Shown piece by piece: positions 1 to 7,567 of a DNA stretch of 64,000 nt. Where the stretch lies: contig DAOTVQ010000025.1 in assembly GCA_034436355.1 (NCBI GenBank), positions 1 through 64,000 of the forward strand. The letters run 5' to 3'. A program made the position numbers and the translations under genes. Origin of the DNA: CP2-2F sp034436355 (GTDB lineage Bacteria > Chloroflexota > Anaerolineae > Aggregatilineales > UBA2796). The notes beneath the pieces are model-generated. The model worked only from the letters and a program-made list of their open reading frames with translations. It was not told the DNA's origin and ran no database searches. Numbering within the stretch: position 1 is the first letter of the stretch; every line of letters starts with the position of its first letter.

Positions 1-62
1 CGACTACAGTACCAACCACCGAGCCAACACCCGTCCCAACTGAGGAAGGTGGTCCAGCATAA
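1..62 (+). CDS. 3' end of a Pro/Thr-rich protein (partial)
   Basis: The reading frame is open from base 3 to a TAA at 60-62. It encodes a tail rich in Thr, Pro and Glu that ends Glu-Gly-Gly-Pro-Ala. The composition matches the Pro/Thr-rich linkers of other secreted proteins in this window, so this is probably the C-terminus of an exported protein or lipoprotein whose body lies to the left. The function cannot be told from 19 residues. Confidence 0.45.
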   Translation, partial: TTVPTTEPTPVPTEEGGPA

Positions 63-117
63 CCTGCACAGAGATGACCGAAGCATCTTCGTGAACCTGA
101 GATATTTCTGGCGAGAA

Positions 118-155
118 ATGGTGGGAATCACTCTAAAGAAGCTAATTCCCACCAT
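118..155. terminator. Inverted repeat between convergent genes
   Basis: Perfect 11-bp arms ATGGTGGGAAT (118-128) and ATTCCCACCAT (145-155) are separated by 16 bases. The element lies between the stop at 62 and the end of uvrB at 168, which is where a shared terminator for two convergent genes would be. Neither side has a clear T tract, so a terminator role is inferred. Confidence 0.4.
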
Positions 156-167
156 GCTGCTGAATCG

Positions 168-2213
168 CTATTCCTCAAAAACGTCGGCAACCGCACCCAC
201 TGCCAGCAGATCGTTCTTGTCGCTTTTCAGCACCAGCACTTTTCGCAGTTCAAGCACTTGATCGCGCAAGGCGGCTGCTTTCTCAAATGCCAAATCCTTC
301 GCCGCCTGCTTCATCTCTTTCTCTAGCTCACGGATAAGTTTATCAAGATCGGCGCGGCTCATGTCCTGTGGTGTGAGTGTCGGTGCGTCAGCGTTCTTTG
401 CATCGGCGGATTGCTGTGCCTTCACGCGGTCGGTCAGGTCGCGCACTTGTTTGATGATGCTGGCAGGCGTAATGCCGTGCTGTTCGTTGTAGGCAATTTG
501 CACGGCGCGGCGGCGCTCAGTCTCTGCGATAGCACGCTGCATTGAGTCGGTCACGCGATCAGCGTACATGATCACCTGCCCGTTGACATGGCGCGCCGCA
601 CGCCCAATGGTCTGGATGAGCGCTTGCTCCGAGCGCAAGAAGCCTTCCTTATCTGCGTCAAGGATAGCAACCAGCGAGACTTCCGGTAAGTCCAAGCCTT
701 CGCGCAGCAGATTAATGCCAACCACCACATCATAGACGCCTAAGCGCAGATCGCGCAGAATCTCAATGCGCTGCAAGGTGTCAATCTCGCTGTGTAGATA
801 GTGGACGCGCACGCCCATCTCGGTGAGGTATTGCGCTAAATCTTCTGCCATGCGCTTGGTCAGTGTGGTCACAAGGGCGCGCTCACCGCGCTTGGTGCGG
901 ATGGTGATCTCTTTAAGCAGATCGTCTACTTGCCCTTCAATTGGGCGCACGCTGATCTCAGGGTCAACGATGCCCGTCGGGCGGATGATCTGCTGCACCA
1001 CCTGTTCAGAGTGTTCCAGCTCGTAAGGTCCCGGCGTGGCACTGGTGTAGATGGTCTGTCCCATGCGTGCCTCAAATTCTTGAAAGTTCAGTGGGCGGTT
1101 ATCCATGGCACAGGGCAAGCGGAAACCGTAATCTACCAATGTCACCTTGCGCGAGCGGTCGCCGTGGTACATGCCGCGCACTTGCGGCACCGCGATATGG
1201 CTCTCATCAATGACGAGCAGGTAATCTTCGGGTAGATAGTCCAACAGGGTATAGGGCGGTGTGCCAGGTGCGCGCCGATCAAAGTGACGCGAGTAGTTCT
1301 CAATGCCGCTGCACGTGCCGATCTCGCGGATCATCTCTAGGTCGAACAAGGTGCGCTGCTTCAGGCGCTGCGCCTCCAGCAGTTTGCCTTCACGCTCTAG
1401 CTCGGCAAGGCGTTCCTCTAGTTCCACTTCAATATCGTGAATGGCAGCCTTGATCGTGTCGCTCTCTGCCACATAGTGCTTGGCGGGAAAGATGTCTATG
1501 CGCGTCACTTCGTCCAGAATCTCGCCCGTCATCGGGTCGAAATGCACAATACGCTCGATCTCATCGCCAAAGAAGGCAACCCGATAGGCAGTCTCAAGGT
1601 AGGACGGCATGATCTCCAGCGTATCGCCACGCACGCGGAAGCTGCCGCGCTTCAGGTCAAGGTCGTTGCGCTCATAGAGGATCGTCACCAAGTGGCGCAG
1701 CACGTCGTTACGGCGCAGACTCTGCCCAACTTGCAGGGTGAGCAGCACCTTTGCCCACGTTTGTGGGCTGACCAAGCCGTAGATGCACGAGACAGAAGCG
1801 ACGATCAGCACATCTTGCCGCGTGAGTAAGGCTGCCGTCGCGGCAAGCCGCAAGCGCTCGATTTCCTCGTTAATGTCCGACTCTTTCTCGATGTAGAGGT
1901 CAAGGCGCGGCACGTATGCCTCAGGTTGATAGTAATCGTAGTAGCTGACGAAGTACTCGACGGCGTTACGCGGGAAGAACTCTTTGAACTCGGCGTAGAG
2001 CTGCGCGGCGAGTGTTTTATTGTGCGCTAACACAAGGGTTGGGCGCTGGATTTGCTGAATAACTTGTGCCACGGTGTAGGTCTTGCCTGTGCCAGTGGCA
2101 CCCAGCAAGGTCTGGTGGCGCAAGCCGCGCCGCAAGCCGTCCACTAACTTTTCAATCGCCTGTGGCTGATCACCGGTAGGTTGGTAAGGGGCATCTAATT
2201 CAAAAGCTGGCAT
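168..2213 (-). CDS. uvrB: UvrABC excinuclease subunit B
   Basis: This is the damage-verification helicase of nucleotide excision repair. It is loaded by UvrA and recruits UvrC for dual incision. The 681 residues match the usual family length. Walker A GATGTGKT is at residues 38-45. The beta-hairpin region with YYDYYQPEAYVP, the DEAD-like DESH box, the helicase motif with IGRAARH, and a C-terminal UVR domain (about residues 635-670, AAKDLAFEKAAALRD) are all present. The ATG at 2213 is the natural start because the protein begins at the expected N-terminal segment. No other repair gene is adjacent. An SOS-box-like palindrome lies 26 bases upstream of the start, so damage induction is likely. 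Confidence 0.97.
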   Translation of the reverse strand: MPAFELDAPYQPTGDQPQAIEKLVDGLRRGLRHQTLLGATGTGKTYTVAQVIQQIQRPTLVLAHNKTLAAQLYAEFKEFFPRNAVEYFVSYYDYYQPEAYVPRLDLYIEKESDINEEIERLRLAATAALLTRQDVLIVASVSCIYGLVSPQTWAKVLLTLQVGQSLRRNDVLRHLVTILYERNDLDLKRGSFRVRGDTLEIMPSYLETAYRVAFFGDEIERIVHFDPMTGEILDEVTRIDIFPAKHYVAESDTIKAAIHDIEVELEERLAELEREGKLLEAQRLKQRTLFDLEMIREIGTCSGIENYSRHFDRRAPGTPPYTLLDYLPEDYLLVIDESHIAVPQVRGMYHGDRSRKVTLVDYGFRLPCAMDNRPLNFQEFEARMGQTIYTSATPGPYELEHSEQVVQQIIRPTGIVDPEISVRPIEGQVDDLLKEITIRTKRGERALVTTLTKRMAEDLAQYLTEMGVRVHYLHSEIDTLQRIEILRDLRLGVYDVVVGINLLREGLDLPEVSLVAILDADKEGFLRSEQALIQTIGRAARHVNGQVIMYADRVTDSMQRAIAETERRRAVQIAYNEQHGITPASIIKQVRDLTDRVKAQQSADAKNADAPTLTPQDMSRADLDKLIRELEKEMKQAAKDLAFEKAAALRDQVLELRKVLVLKSDKNDLLAVGAVADVFEE

Positions 2214-2238
2214 GTCGCTGCTGCCTTCCGCTATCTCC

Positions 2239-2250
2239 GAACGAGCGTTC
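2239..2250 (-). promoter_or_regulatory. SOS box (LexA operator) candidate for uvrB
   Basis: The 12-base palindrome GAAC-GAGC-GTTC has the GAAC-N4-GTTC form of Gram-positive-type LexA operators. It sits immediately downstream of a -10-like element (TAGAAT on the minus strand, 2257-2252), so it would cover the transcription start of uvrB, a classical SOS gene. The palindrome is seen directly; binding by LexA is inferred. Confidence 0.6.
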
Positions 2251-2251
2251 T

Positions 2252-2280
2252 ATTCTAGCGCAAGTCAGTACGTTTTGCCA
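2252..2280 (-). promoter_or_regulatory. uvrB promoter candidate
   Basis: On the minus strand, TAGAAT (2257-2252) lies 17 bases downstream of TGGCAA (2280-2275). The -10 is good and the -35 weak. Its position directly behind the SOS-box palindrome supports it. Confidence 0.4.
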
Positions 2281-2370
2281 GAAGTGATCAGTGGATTACT
2301 GGGTGCAAAAACGCAAGTTTGCGGCAGCGCAGATCGCGCTAACGTTGATCTGCTTCAACTAGAACAAGTG

Positions 2371-2399
2371 TTGCAAATTTAGAACTTTTGGGCTATACT
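2371..2399 (+). promoter_or_regulatory. Sigma-70-type promoter for the VOC gene
   Basis: TTGCAA (2371-2376) and TATACT (2394-2399) are separated by 17 bases. They lie 34 bases upstream of the chosen ATG of the two-domain VOC protein. Confidence 0.6.
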
Positions 2400-2433
2400 T
2401 CCTGTGTGTTTATTCACCCAAAGGAAGTATGCT

Positions 2434-3306
2434 ATGCCTAAGATTGTCCCGTGTTTGTGGTTCGACACACAGGCTGAAGAGGCAATGACCTTCTATACCA
2501 GCCTCTTTGATCGGGCTGAAATTGTCAGCATTACGCGCTATGCTGAAGGTCCGTTCGCGGGCAAAGTCCTGACGGGTGAATTTGATTTAGCAGGTCAGCG
2601 TTTTATGGCATTGGATGGCGGACCTGCTTTCAAATTCACACCGGCGCTATCGTTCTTCGTCAACTGCGAGACGGGCGCAGAAATTGAGCGTCTGTGGGCG
2701 GCGCTTTCTGAGGGTGGCAACGTCCTCATGCCGTTTGATCGCTATCCTTTCAGCGAAAAGTTCGGTTGGCTGGAGGATAAATATGGGCTTTCATGGCAGC
2801 TTATGCTTGGCGCTGAACCTACAAAAATTTCCCCATTTCTCACCTTTGTGGGCGCTCAAAATGGCAAAGCAGAGGAAGCACTGCGCTTCTACACCTCGCT
2901 TTTTGAAGGCGCGCACATCCTACACCTCAGCCATTATGGCGAGGGGGAGAGCGGCACGCTAGGGGCGCTTCAATATGGCTTGTGCAACCTTGCCGATCAA
3001 ACCTTCATGGCGATGGATAGCAACTTGGACCATGCCTTCACATTCAGCGAGGCACTCTCGTTTCAGGTGCTGTGCGAAACACAGGCAGAGGTGGACTTCT
3101 TGTGGGAGCAGCTTTCTGCTGTGCCGCAGGCGGAACAGTGCGGTTGGCTTAAGGATAAATATGGTATTTCGTGGCAGATCATTCCCACCGAACTGCCTAA
3201 ATTGATGGCTGATCCTGACCCTGTGAAGGCACAGCGCGTGATGCAGGCTATGCTCCAGATGAAGAAAATCGAGGTTGCTGTATTGCAGAGCGCCTACGCT
3301 GGTTAG
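2434..3306 (+). CDS. Two-domain VOC (PhnB/3-dmu-9-type) protein
   Basis: The 290-residue protein has two tandem copies of a PhnB-like vicinal-oxygen-chelate domain, at about residues 1-135 and 138-275. Both begin with a segment of the type 'FYTSLF' after a predicted beta strand, and both end with a 'KYGxSWQ' motif, so the gene looks like a duplication and fusion. Members are annotated as 3-demethylubiquinone-9 3-methyltransferase-like, but this family is not a proven methyltransferase and the substrate is unknown. The ATG at 2434 is chosen because AAAGGAAG lies 7 bases upstream. An in-frame start at 2404 would add ten residues lacking domain character. The gene is monocistronic with its own promoter. 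Confidence 0.85.
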   Translation: MPKIVPCLWFDTQAEEAMTFYTSLFDRAEIVSITRYAEGPFAGKVLTGEFDLAGQRFMALDGGPAFKFTPALSFFVNCETGAEIERLWAALSEGGNVLMPFDRYPFSEKFGWLEDKYGLSWQLMLGAEPTKISPFLTFVGAQNGKAEEALRFYTSLFEGAHILHLSHYGEGESGTLGALQYGLCNLADQTFMAMDSNLDHAFTFSEALSFQVLCETQAEVDFLWEQLSAVPQAEQCGWLKDKYGISWQIIPTELPKLMADPDPVKAQRVMQAMLQMKKIEVAVLQSAYAG

Positions 3307-3363
3307 GCAGTTCAGCACACGGTGCAAGCCAACCGCAGTTCCCTGCCGTGTGCTGTGAAAGTA

Positions 3364-3372
3364 TGCTACAAT
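3364..3372 (+). promoter_or_regulatory. Extended -10 promoter of rnpB
   Basis: TG-C-TACAAT (3364-3372) is an extended -10 element ending 7 bases before the first paired base of RNase P RNA. No convincing -35 is visible. Confidence 0.5.
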
Positions 3373-3378
3373 GAGGCT

Positions 3379-3741
3379 GCCCAAGTTCAGCAGGTGATCG
3401 CGCCTTGTTTCGGCAAGGTGAGGAAAGTCCGCCCTCCACAGAGCAACGATGCGAGCTAACGGCTCGGCGGCGCAAGCCGACGGACAGTGCAACAGAGAAG
3501 GGTATTGCCCGTGCCGCAAGGCATCGGCGAGGGTGAAACGGTGGTGTAAGAGACCACCAGCGCGCTCAGCAATGGGTGCGGCTGGCAAACCCCATCGGGA
3601 GCAAGGTCAAGCAGAAGCGAGGGGCTGCTCGTCCCGCTAACAGCTTCGGGTAGACCGCATGAGGCGTCCGCGTGAGCGGCGTCCTAGAGAGATGATCACC
3701 GCCCGCAAGGGTACAGAAGGCGGCTTATGCGGAACTTGGGC
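3379..3741 (+). ncRNA. rnpB: RNase P RNA, bacterial type A
   Basis: This is the catalytic RNA of RNase P, which matures tRNA 5' ends. The conserved region GAGGAAAGTCCGCCCTCC is at about 3419-3437, and the 3' core ATGATCACCGCC...ACAGAA...GGCTTAT is at about 3693-3728. The ends pair exactly through GCCCAAGTTC (3379-3388) and GAACTTGGGC (3732-3741), forming helix P1. The length of about 363 bases is normal for type A. Short open frames over this stretch are not genes. The true ends could extend a few bases beyond P1. Confidence 0.95.
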
Positions 3742-3773
3742 GCTCTGAACGCACAATCGGGCTAGGATATGCC

Positions 3774-5186
3774 ATGTTAACGCGCTTGAGGGTGCAGGGA
3801 TTCAAAAGTTTGGTGGATGTGGATGTGCGTTTTGGCGCGTTCACGTGCATTGCCGGCGCCAATGGTGCGGGCAAATCAAACCTCTTTGATGCTATCTGCT
3901 TTTTGAGCGCCCTTGCTGATAAATCACTGCTAGAAGCGGCACAGGCAGTCCGTGATGAGACGGATGTCCGCAGCTTATTCCACCGCAGCGGTGCGTACTC
4001 TGCTCAGCAGATGGTCTTTGAGGCTGAGATGATTGTGCCAGCGTCAGTTGTGGATGACTTTGGGCGAGAAGTATCGGTTGGGCGTACTTATCTAAGCTAT
4101 AAGTTGACGCTTGCCTACCGTGATGATCTTCAAAAACCGCTTGAAATCGCTGAAGAAGCACTGCGTTATCTTAATAAAAGTGAAGTTCGCAAAGATTTGG
4201 CGTTTGCCAAGTCTGAATGGCACAGCACAGCCATTCAGACTCGTGGTGGTGATCGCCTGCCACCGATTGAGACTAATCAAGATGGCTCTATTGCTCAGCG
4301 TGGCACGGGCAGACCGCGGATAGAGCGGCGCCGCTTGGAGCGCACTATTCTTTCCAATTCCAATTCCATCGAAACAGCCACCGCGCTTGCCGCCCGCCGT
4401 GAGATGCAATCTTGGCGGCTTTTGCAGCTAGAACCTTCCGCTCTGCGTCAATCGGATCGATTTAATGCGCCAGATTATCTCGGCGCGAACGGTGAGCATT
4501 TGGCAGCCACTTTGTGGCGCTTGGCACGTGCCGATAAGAATGTTTACGCCCGTGTAGCAAACTACCTTAGCGAGTTGCTAGATGATGTGCGTGATCTGAG
4601 TGTGGATCAGGATGAGATACGCCAACTACTCACCGTTCAGGTGACAGGGCAAGATGGCACAACGCATCCTGCCCGTGCGCTTTCCGATGGTACACTCCGT
4701 TTTTTGGCGTTAGCCGTCCTAAGCCAAGACCCGCAAACACTCGGTGTGCTGTGCCTTGAAGAACCTGAAAATGGCATTCACCCTAGCCGTATTCCCTTCA
4801 TCATCAACCTGCTAGAAAGCATTGCAGTAGATACTGAAGAACCTGTGGACGAGAGCAATCCATTGCGGCAAGTGATCGTTAACACGCATTCGCCACTCGT
4901 GGTGCAGGCTGTCCCTGAAGATAGTTTGTTATTCACCGCACTTCAAGAAACTATCAATCAAGAGCAGCGCGTCAAGCAGACGATTTTCAAACCGCTACCG
5001 AACACATGGCGGCACAAACAGTCGCCTGCCCAGCCGACCATCACTAAGGGCGATCTGATCGCTTATCTCAGCCCAACAATGCCCAATCAGGATTTTAGCG
5101 CACCAATAGAGGTTTCCGAACCCATCAAGCGGCGCGTGGCAGACCGTGAAGAGGTGCGGCAGCTTAAACTAGAGTTAGGCTTGTGA
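3774..5186 (+). CDS. AAA/SMC-like ATPase of an ATPase-TOPRIM-like pair
   Basis: This 470-residue protein has the RecF/OLD-like architecture of the AAA_15/AAA_21 ATPases. Walker A GANGAGKS is at residues 28-35. An ABC-type signature region beginning ALSDGT is near residue 305. A Walker B motif followed by EEPENGIHP is near 325-335, and an H-loop NTHSPL is near 370. The start ATG at 3774 follows directly on rnpB. The partner gene begins 9 bases after the stop and carries a TOPRIM-like fold. Known two-gene modules of this type (RloAB/AbiL, PARIS, OLD-type systems) protect against phage. That role is inferred from architecture and gene pairing. Codon use is not obviously different from its neighbours. 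Confidence 0.8.
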   Translation: MLTRLRVQGFKSLVDVDVRFGAFTCIAGANGAGKSNLFDAICFLSALADKSLLEAAQAVRDETDVRSLFHRSGAYSAQQMVFEAEMIVPASVVDDFGREVSVGRTYLSYKLTLAYRDDLQKPLEIAEEALRYLNKSEVRKDLAFAKSEWHSTAIQTRGGDRLPPIETNQDGSIAQRGTGRPRIERRRLERTILSNSNSIETATALAARREMQSWRLLQLEPSALRQSDRFNAPDYLGANGEHLAATLWRLARADKNVYARVANYLSELLDDVRDLSVDQDEIRQLLTVQVTGQDGTTHPARALSDGTLRFLALAVLSQDPQTLGVLCLEEPENGIHPSRIPFIINLLESIAVDTEEPVDESNPLRQVIVNTHSPLVVQAVPEDSLLFTALQETINQEQRVKQTIFKPLPNTWRHKQSPAQPTITKGDLIAYLSPTMPNQDFSAPIEVSEPIKRRVADREEVRQLKLELGL

Positions 5187-5195
5187 GCGTGACAC

Positions 5196-5819
5196 ATGGC
5201 TGAGCTGCACTATACGCTTGTCGCCGATGGCAGTTCAGATGAAGTATTGGTACCTATTCTAAGCTGGTTGTTGCGTCAGGTCTTCCCTCAGCACGTTTTT
5301 GCAGCGCAATTTGCAGATACGCGCCATAACCGCCTATCGGATAACAGCCTTCAAAATAGGTTATCTGTTGCGCTTGACCGCTATCCTTGCGATCTGCTTT
5401 TTGTTCATAGAGATGCAGAGAATCAGCCGCCTCAGCTACGTTATGAGGAGATAAACACTGCACTCCAGTCCATCAGCAGTGCGCCACTTGCGGTGTGTGT
5501 TGTGCCGATCCGTATGACAGAGGCTTGGTTGCTTTTCAATGAGAGCGCTTTGCGGCAAGCAGCAGGCAACCCAAATGGGCGGCGGAAGGTCGAACTTGTA
5601 TCACTGGCACGAGTGGAACAGCATCTTGATCCCAAAAAGCATTTATATGAACAACTTGAGAAGGCAAGCGAACTAAGCGGACGGCGCTTAAAAGATTTCC
5701 GAAAAAGGCTGCCGCAATGCGTGCATCGCTTAGCGACCTTAATTGATGACTTCACACCCTTACGCCAACTCTCTGCTTTCCAAAGCCTTGAAAATGCTGT
5801 GAGACAGGTGGCATTTTAA
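5196..5819 (+). CDS. TOPRIM-like (DUF4276/RloB-type) partner protein
   Basis: The 207-residue protein starts with a beta strand followed by VADGSSDEVLVPIL, which resembles the TOPRIM 'EGxxD' motif with Asp in place of Glu. A second acidic motif, LLFVHRDAE, follows near residues 68-77, in the place of the TOPRIM DxD strand. The middle has RMTEAWLLF, typical of the DUF4276 group. The gene follows the ATPase with a 9-base gap and so is probably translated from the same message. In related pairs the TOPRIM protein is the nuclease effector and the ATPase senses phage. The domain assignment is by eye and moderate. The gene ends 6 bases from a convergent aminotransferase. Confidence 0.65.
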   Translation: MAELHYTLVADGSSDEVLVPILSWLLRQVFPQHVFAAQFADTRHNRLSDNSLQNRLSVALDRYPCDLLFVHRDAENQPPQLRYEEINTALQSISSAPLAVCVVPIRMTEAWLLFNESALRQAAGNPNGRRKVELVSLARVEQHLDPKKHLYEQLEKASELSGRRLKDFRKRLPQCVHRLATLIDDFTPLRQLSAFQSLENAVRQVAF

Positions 5820-5825
5820 GGCGAC

Positions 5826-6644
5826 TCACAACGCCGCAAGGTGCGCCTGCGCCCATTCTTCGTATGCCTCGCGCAGCCACATGGTCTGGATGCCGGGCTT
5901 GCCGTTCGCAATAATTTGCCCATCCACCATGATGATCGGCACAACACCGCGTGAGGCACTGGTCAGGAACGCCTCATCCACCGCCCACAACTCACTTTTG
6001 CGGACAGGCTCAAGGCGCACGGGCAAATAGTTCGGCGCAAGCGCCAAGAGCGCCCGCCGCGCAATGCCGTTCAGCACGCCCTCACCTGCTGTCCGCAGTT
6101 CACCATCCAGCACCGCATAGAAATTACTGCTGGTGCCTTCCAACAAAAAGCCTTCGGGTGAGAGCAACACGCCTTCATAAGTGCCTTCTGGCAGGGCGGC
6201 AGCCTGCCGTGCCGTGATCCACGCCGTTGTTTTGGCGGCGGGATTGTGGCGCGCCAGCGGTACCGTTGCCACGCGCACGCCCTGCTGGATAACCTCAGGC
6301 GAAATGGGCGTGAATGGCTCAACACTTAGGTACAGGTGATCGGGTGTGCTGCGCGGCACAGTGATCCGAAAGCGCGACTCGGCATAGCCGCCGCGATCAA
6401 TCAGCGCACGCAGTGCAGCGCGCAGTGCCACGCGATCCAAGCGCAGCGGAATACCTTCCAACTGCGCCGATTCCTCTAAACGGTCAAGATGCTCATCCAA
6501 CATCAGGACGTGATCACGGTTGAAGGTGCGCGTCACCGTATAGACGCCTTCTGGTTCATGCGGCGCAGCAGCAGCCAGCGAGTCCGCGCTGTAGTCAGCC
6601 GCACGCAAGCCCTCAGGCGTTAGAATGCCGATAGGAATGCTCAT
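5826..6644 (-). CDS. Class IV aminotransferase (ADC lyase / BCAT-like)
   Basis: The 272-residue PLP enzyme is of fold type IV. It has an N-terminal small domain with 'LDEHLDRLEESA', a likely PLP lysine in PAAKTTAW near residue 140, and the cofactor-phosphate motif EGTSSNFYAV near residues 165-180. The family contains branched-chain and D-amino-acid aminotransferases and aminodeoxychorismate lyase (PabC), and the sequence alone does not separate these. It is the last gene of a minus-strand operon, 11 bases after the glycosidase-like lipoprotein. It is convergent with the ATPase/TOPRIM-like pair. Confidence 0.85.
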   Translation of the reverse strand: MSIPIGILTPEGLRAADYSADSLAAAAPHEPEGVYTVTRTFNRDHVLMLDEHLDRLEESAQLEGIPLRLDRVALRAALRALIDRGGYAESRFRITVPRSTPDHLYLSVEPFTPISPEVIQQGVRVATVPLARHNPAAKTTAWITARQAAALPEGTYEGVLLSPEGFLLEGTSSNFYAVLDGELRTAGEGVLNGIARRALLALAPNYLPVRLEPVRKSELWAVDEAFLTSASRGVVPIIMVDGQIIANGKPGIQTMWLREAYEEWAQAHLAAL

Positions 6645-6655
6645 CGCACCGCTTT

Positions 6656-7564
6656 CTAGCGCGGATAGAGTGCCAGCACCACTGGCACTGCCTTCAGGCT
6701 TGGGATGAACTGATTCGGTCCGCCCGTCGCAATATACAGGCTGGTGGATGAACCACCATCCATGTTCAGGGCGAAATCAATATTCAAGCCACTGTTGCCC
6801 AGCCAATTTGCCAGTTCGCCAAGCGTAACGCCGGCATAGACCGTCACAATGATCAAGATGCGCCCTTGCTTATCTTGGGCAAAAACAGTGCGCGCTGCCC
6901 GAACCTGCGCCACATCAGGATTAATGGGTGCCACATAGCCGTGGGACATCAACATTGGGAATGCCTGTGCCGCCTGCTCAAAGCGCTCACCCTGTCGGAA
7001 CGGCTCTAGCCATAGCGAGCGCACACGCGGCACGCCGTTCTGCACCTGGAAGACGCCTGAGTCGTTGCGGGTATTGATCACGCCGAAGAAACCGCCATCC
7101 GCCACCACTAAGCCTAGAGGGCGGTTGCTGGTGTCAAAGTAGTTCGCGTTTACGATGGCAAGTGCGTTGGGAAGCGCCTGCTGCCACTGCTGGATCGTCC
7201 GTACCTGACCGGGAAAGTGATGCACACGCAGCACAGAGAAGCGCGGATCAATCCGCACCACCACCACGCCGACGTTGGCACCTTGAAAATTCCTGAAGGT
7301 GAAGGTGCGCCAAGCTGCGCCCGCGAAATCAGCGCGGATCGGATTCCAGTTCGGTTCTAGCACGCTGTTCGGCGTGGGCGAGGCAAACGGGTTCGGTGTT
7401 GGGAAGACGGGTGGCTGCGTTGCAGCGCCGGGGAAAGTTGGCGGTGGGGAGCCTGCCGTGGGAAAGACAATGATGGGCGTCCCGCCAGGCCCGATGCCAT
7501 TTTGGCACGCCACCAAAGCAATCAGCAGAACAACAATCAACAGCGAACGTTTCAGCGTGATCAT
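6656..7564 (-). CDS. Phosphodiester glycosidase-like lipoprotein
   Basis: The 302-residue protein starts with a lipoprotein signal (lipobox ALVAC, Cys at residue 20), then a Pro/Thr-rich linker (residues 25-70). After this comes a NAGPA-type phosphodiester glycosidase domain (formerly DUF2233), with the family motif NMDGGSSTSLYI near residues 265-277. The human relative removes GlcNAc from phosphodiesters. Bacterial members are secreted and their substrates are mostly unknown. The start lies 3 bases after the stop of the VWA gene, so the two are co-transcribed and probably translationally coupled. It is likely anchored on the outer face of the cytoplasmic membrane. Confidence 0.85.
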   Translation of the reverse strand: MITLKRSLLIVVLLIALVACQNGIGPGGTPIIVFPTAGSPPPTFPGAATQPPVFPTPNPFASPTPNSVLEPNWNPIRADFAGAAWRTFTFRNFQGANVGVVVVRIDPRFSVLRVHHFPGQVRTIQQWQQALPNALAIVNANYFDTSNRPLGLVVADGGFFGVINTRNDSGVFQVQNGVPRVRSLWLEPFRQGERFEQAAQAFPMLMSHGYVAPINPDVAQVRAARTVFAQDKQGRILIIVTVYAGVTLGELANWLGNSGLNIDFALNMDGGSSTSLYIATGGPNQFIPSLKAVPVVLALYPR

Positions 7565-7567
7565 GCC

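Noticed and set aside
3449..3640. Short open frames over the RNase P RNA
   Set aside because: They lie wholly within rnpB, whose conserved core and closing helix explain the sequence.
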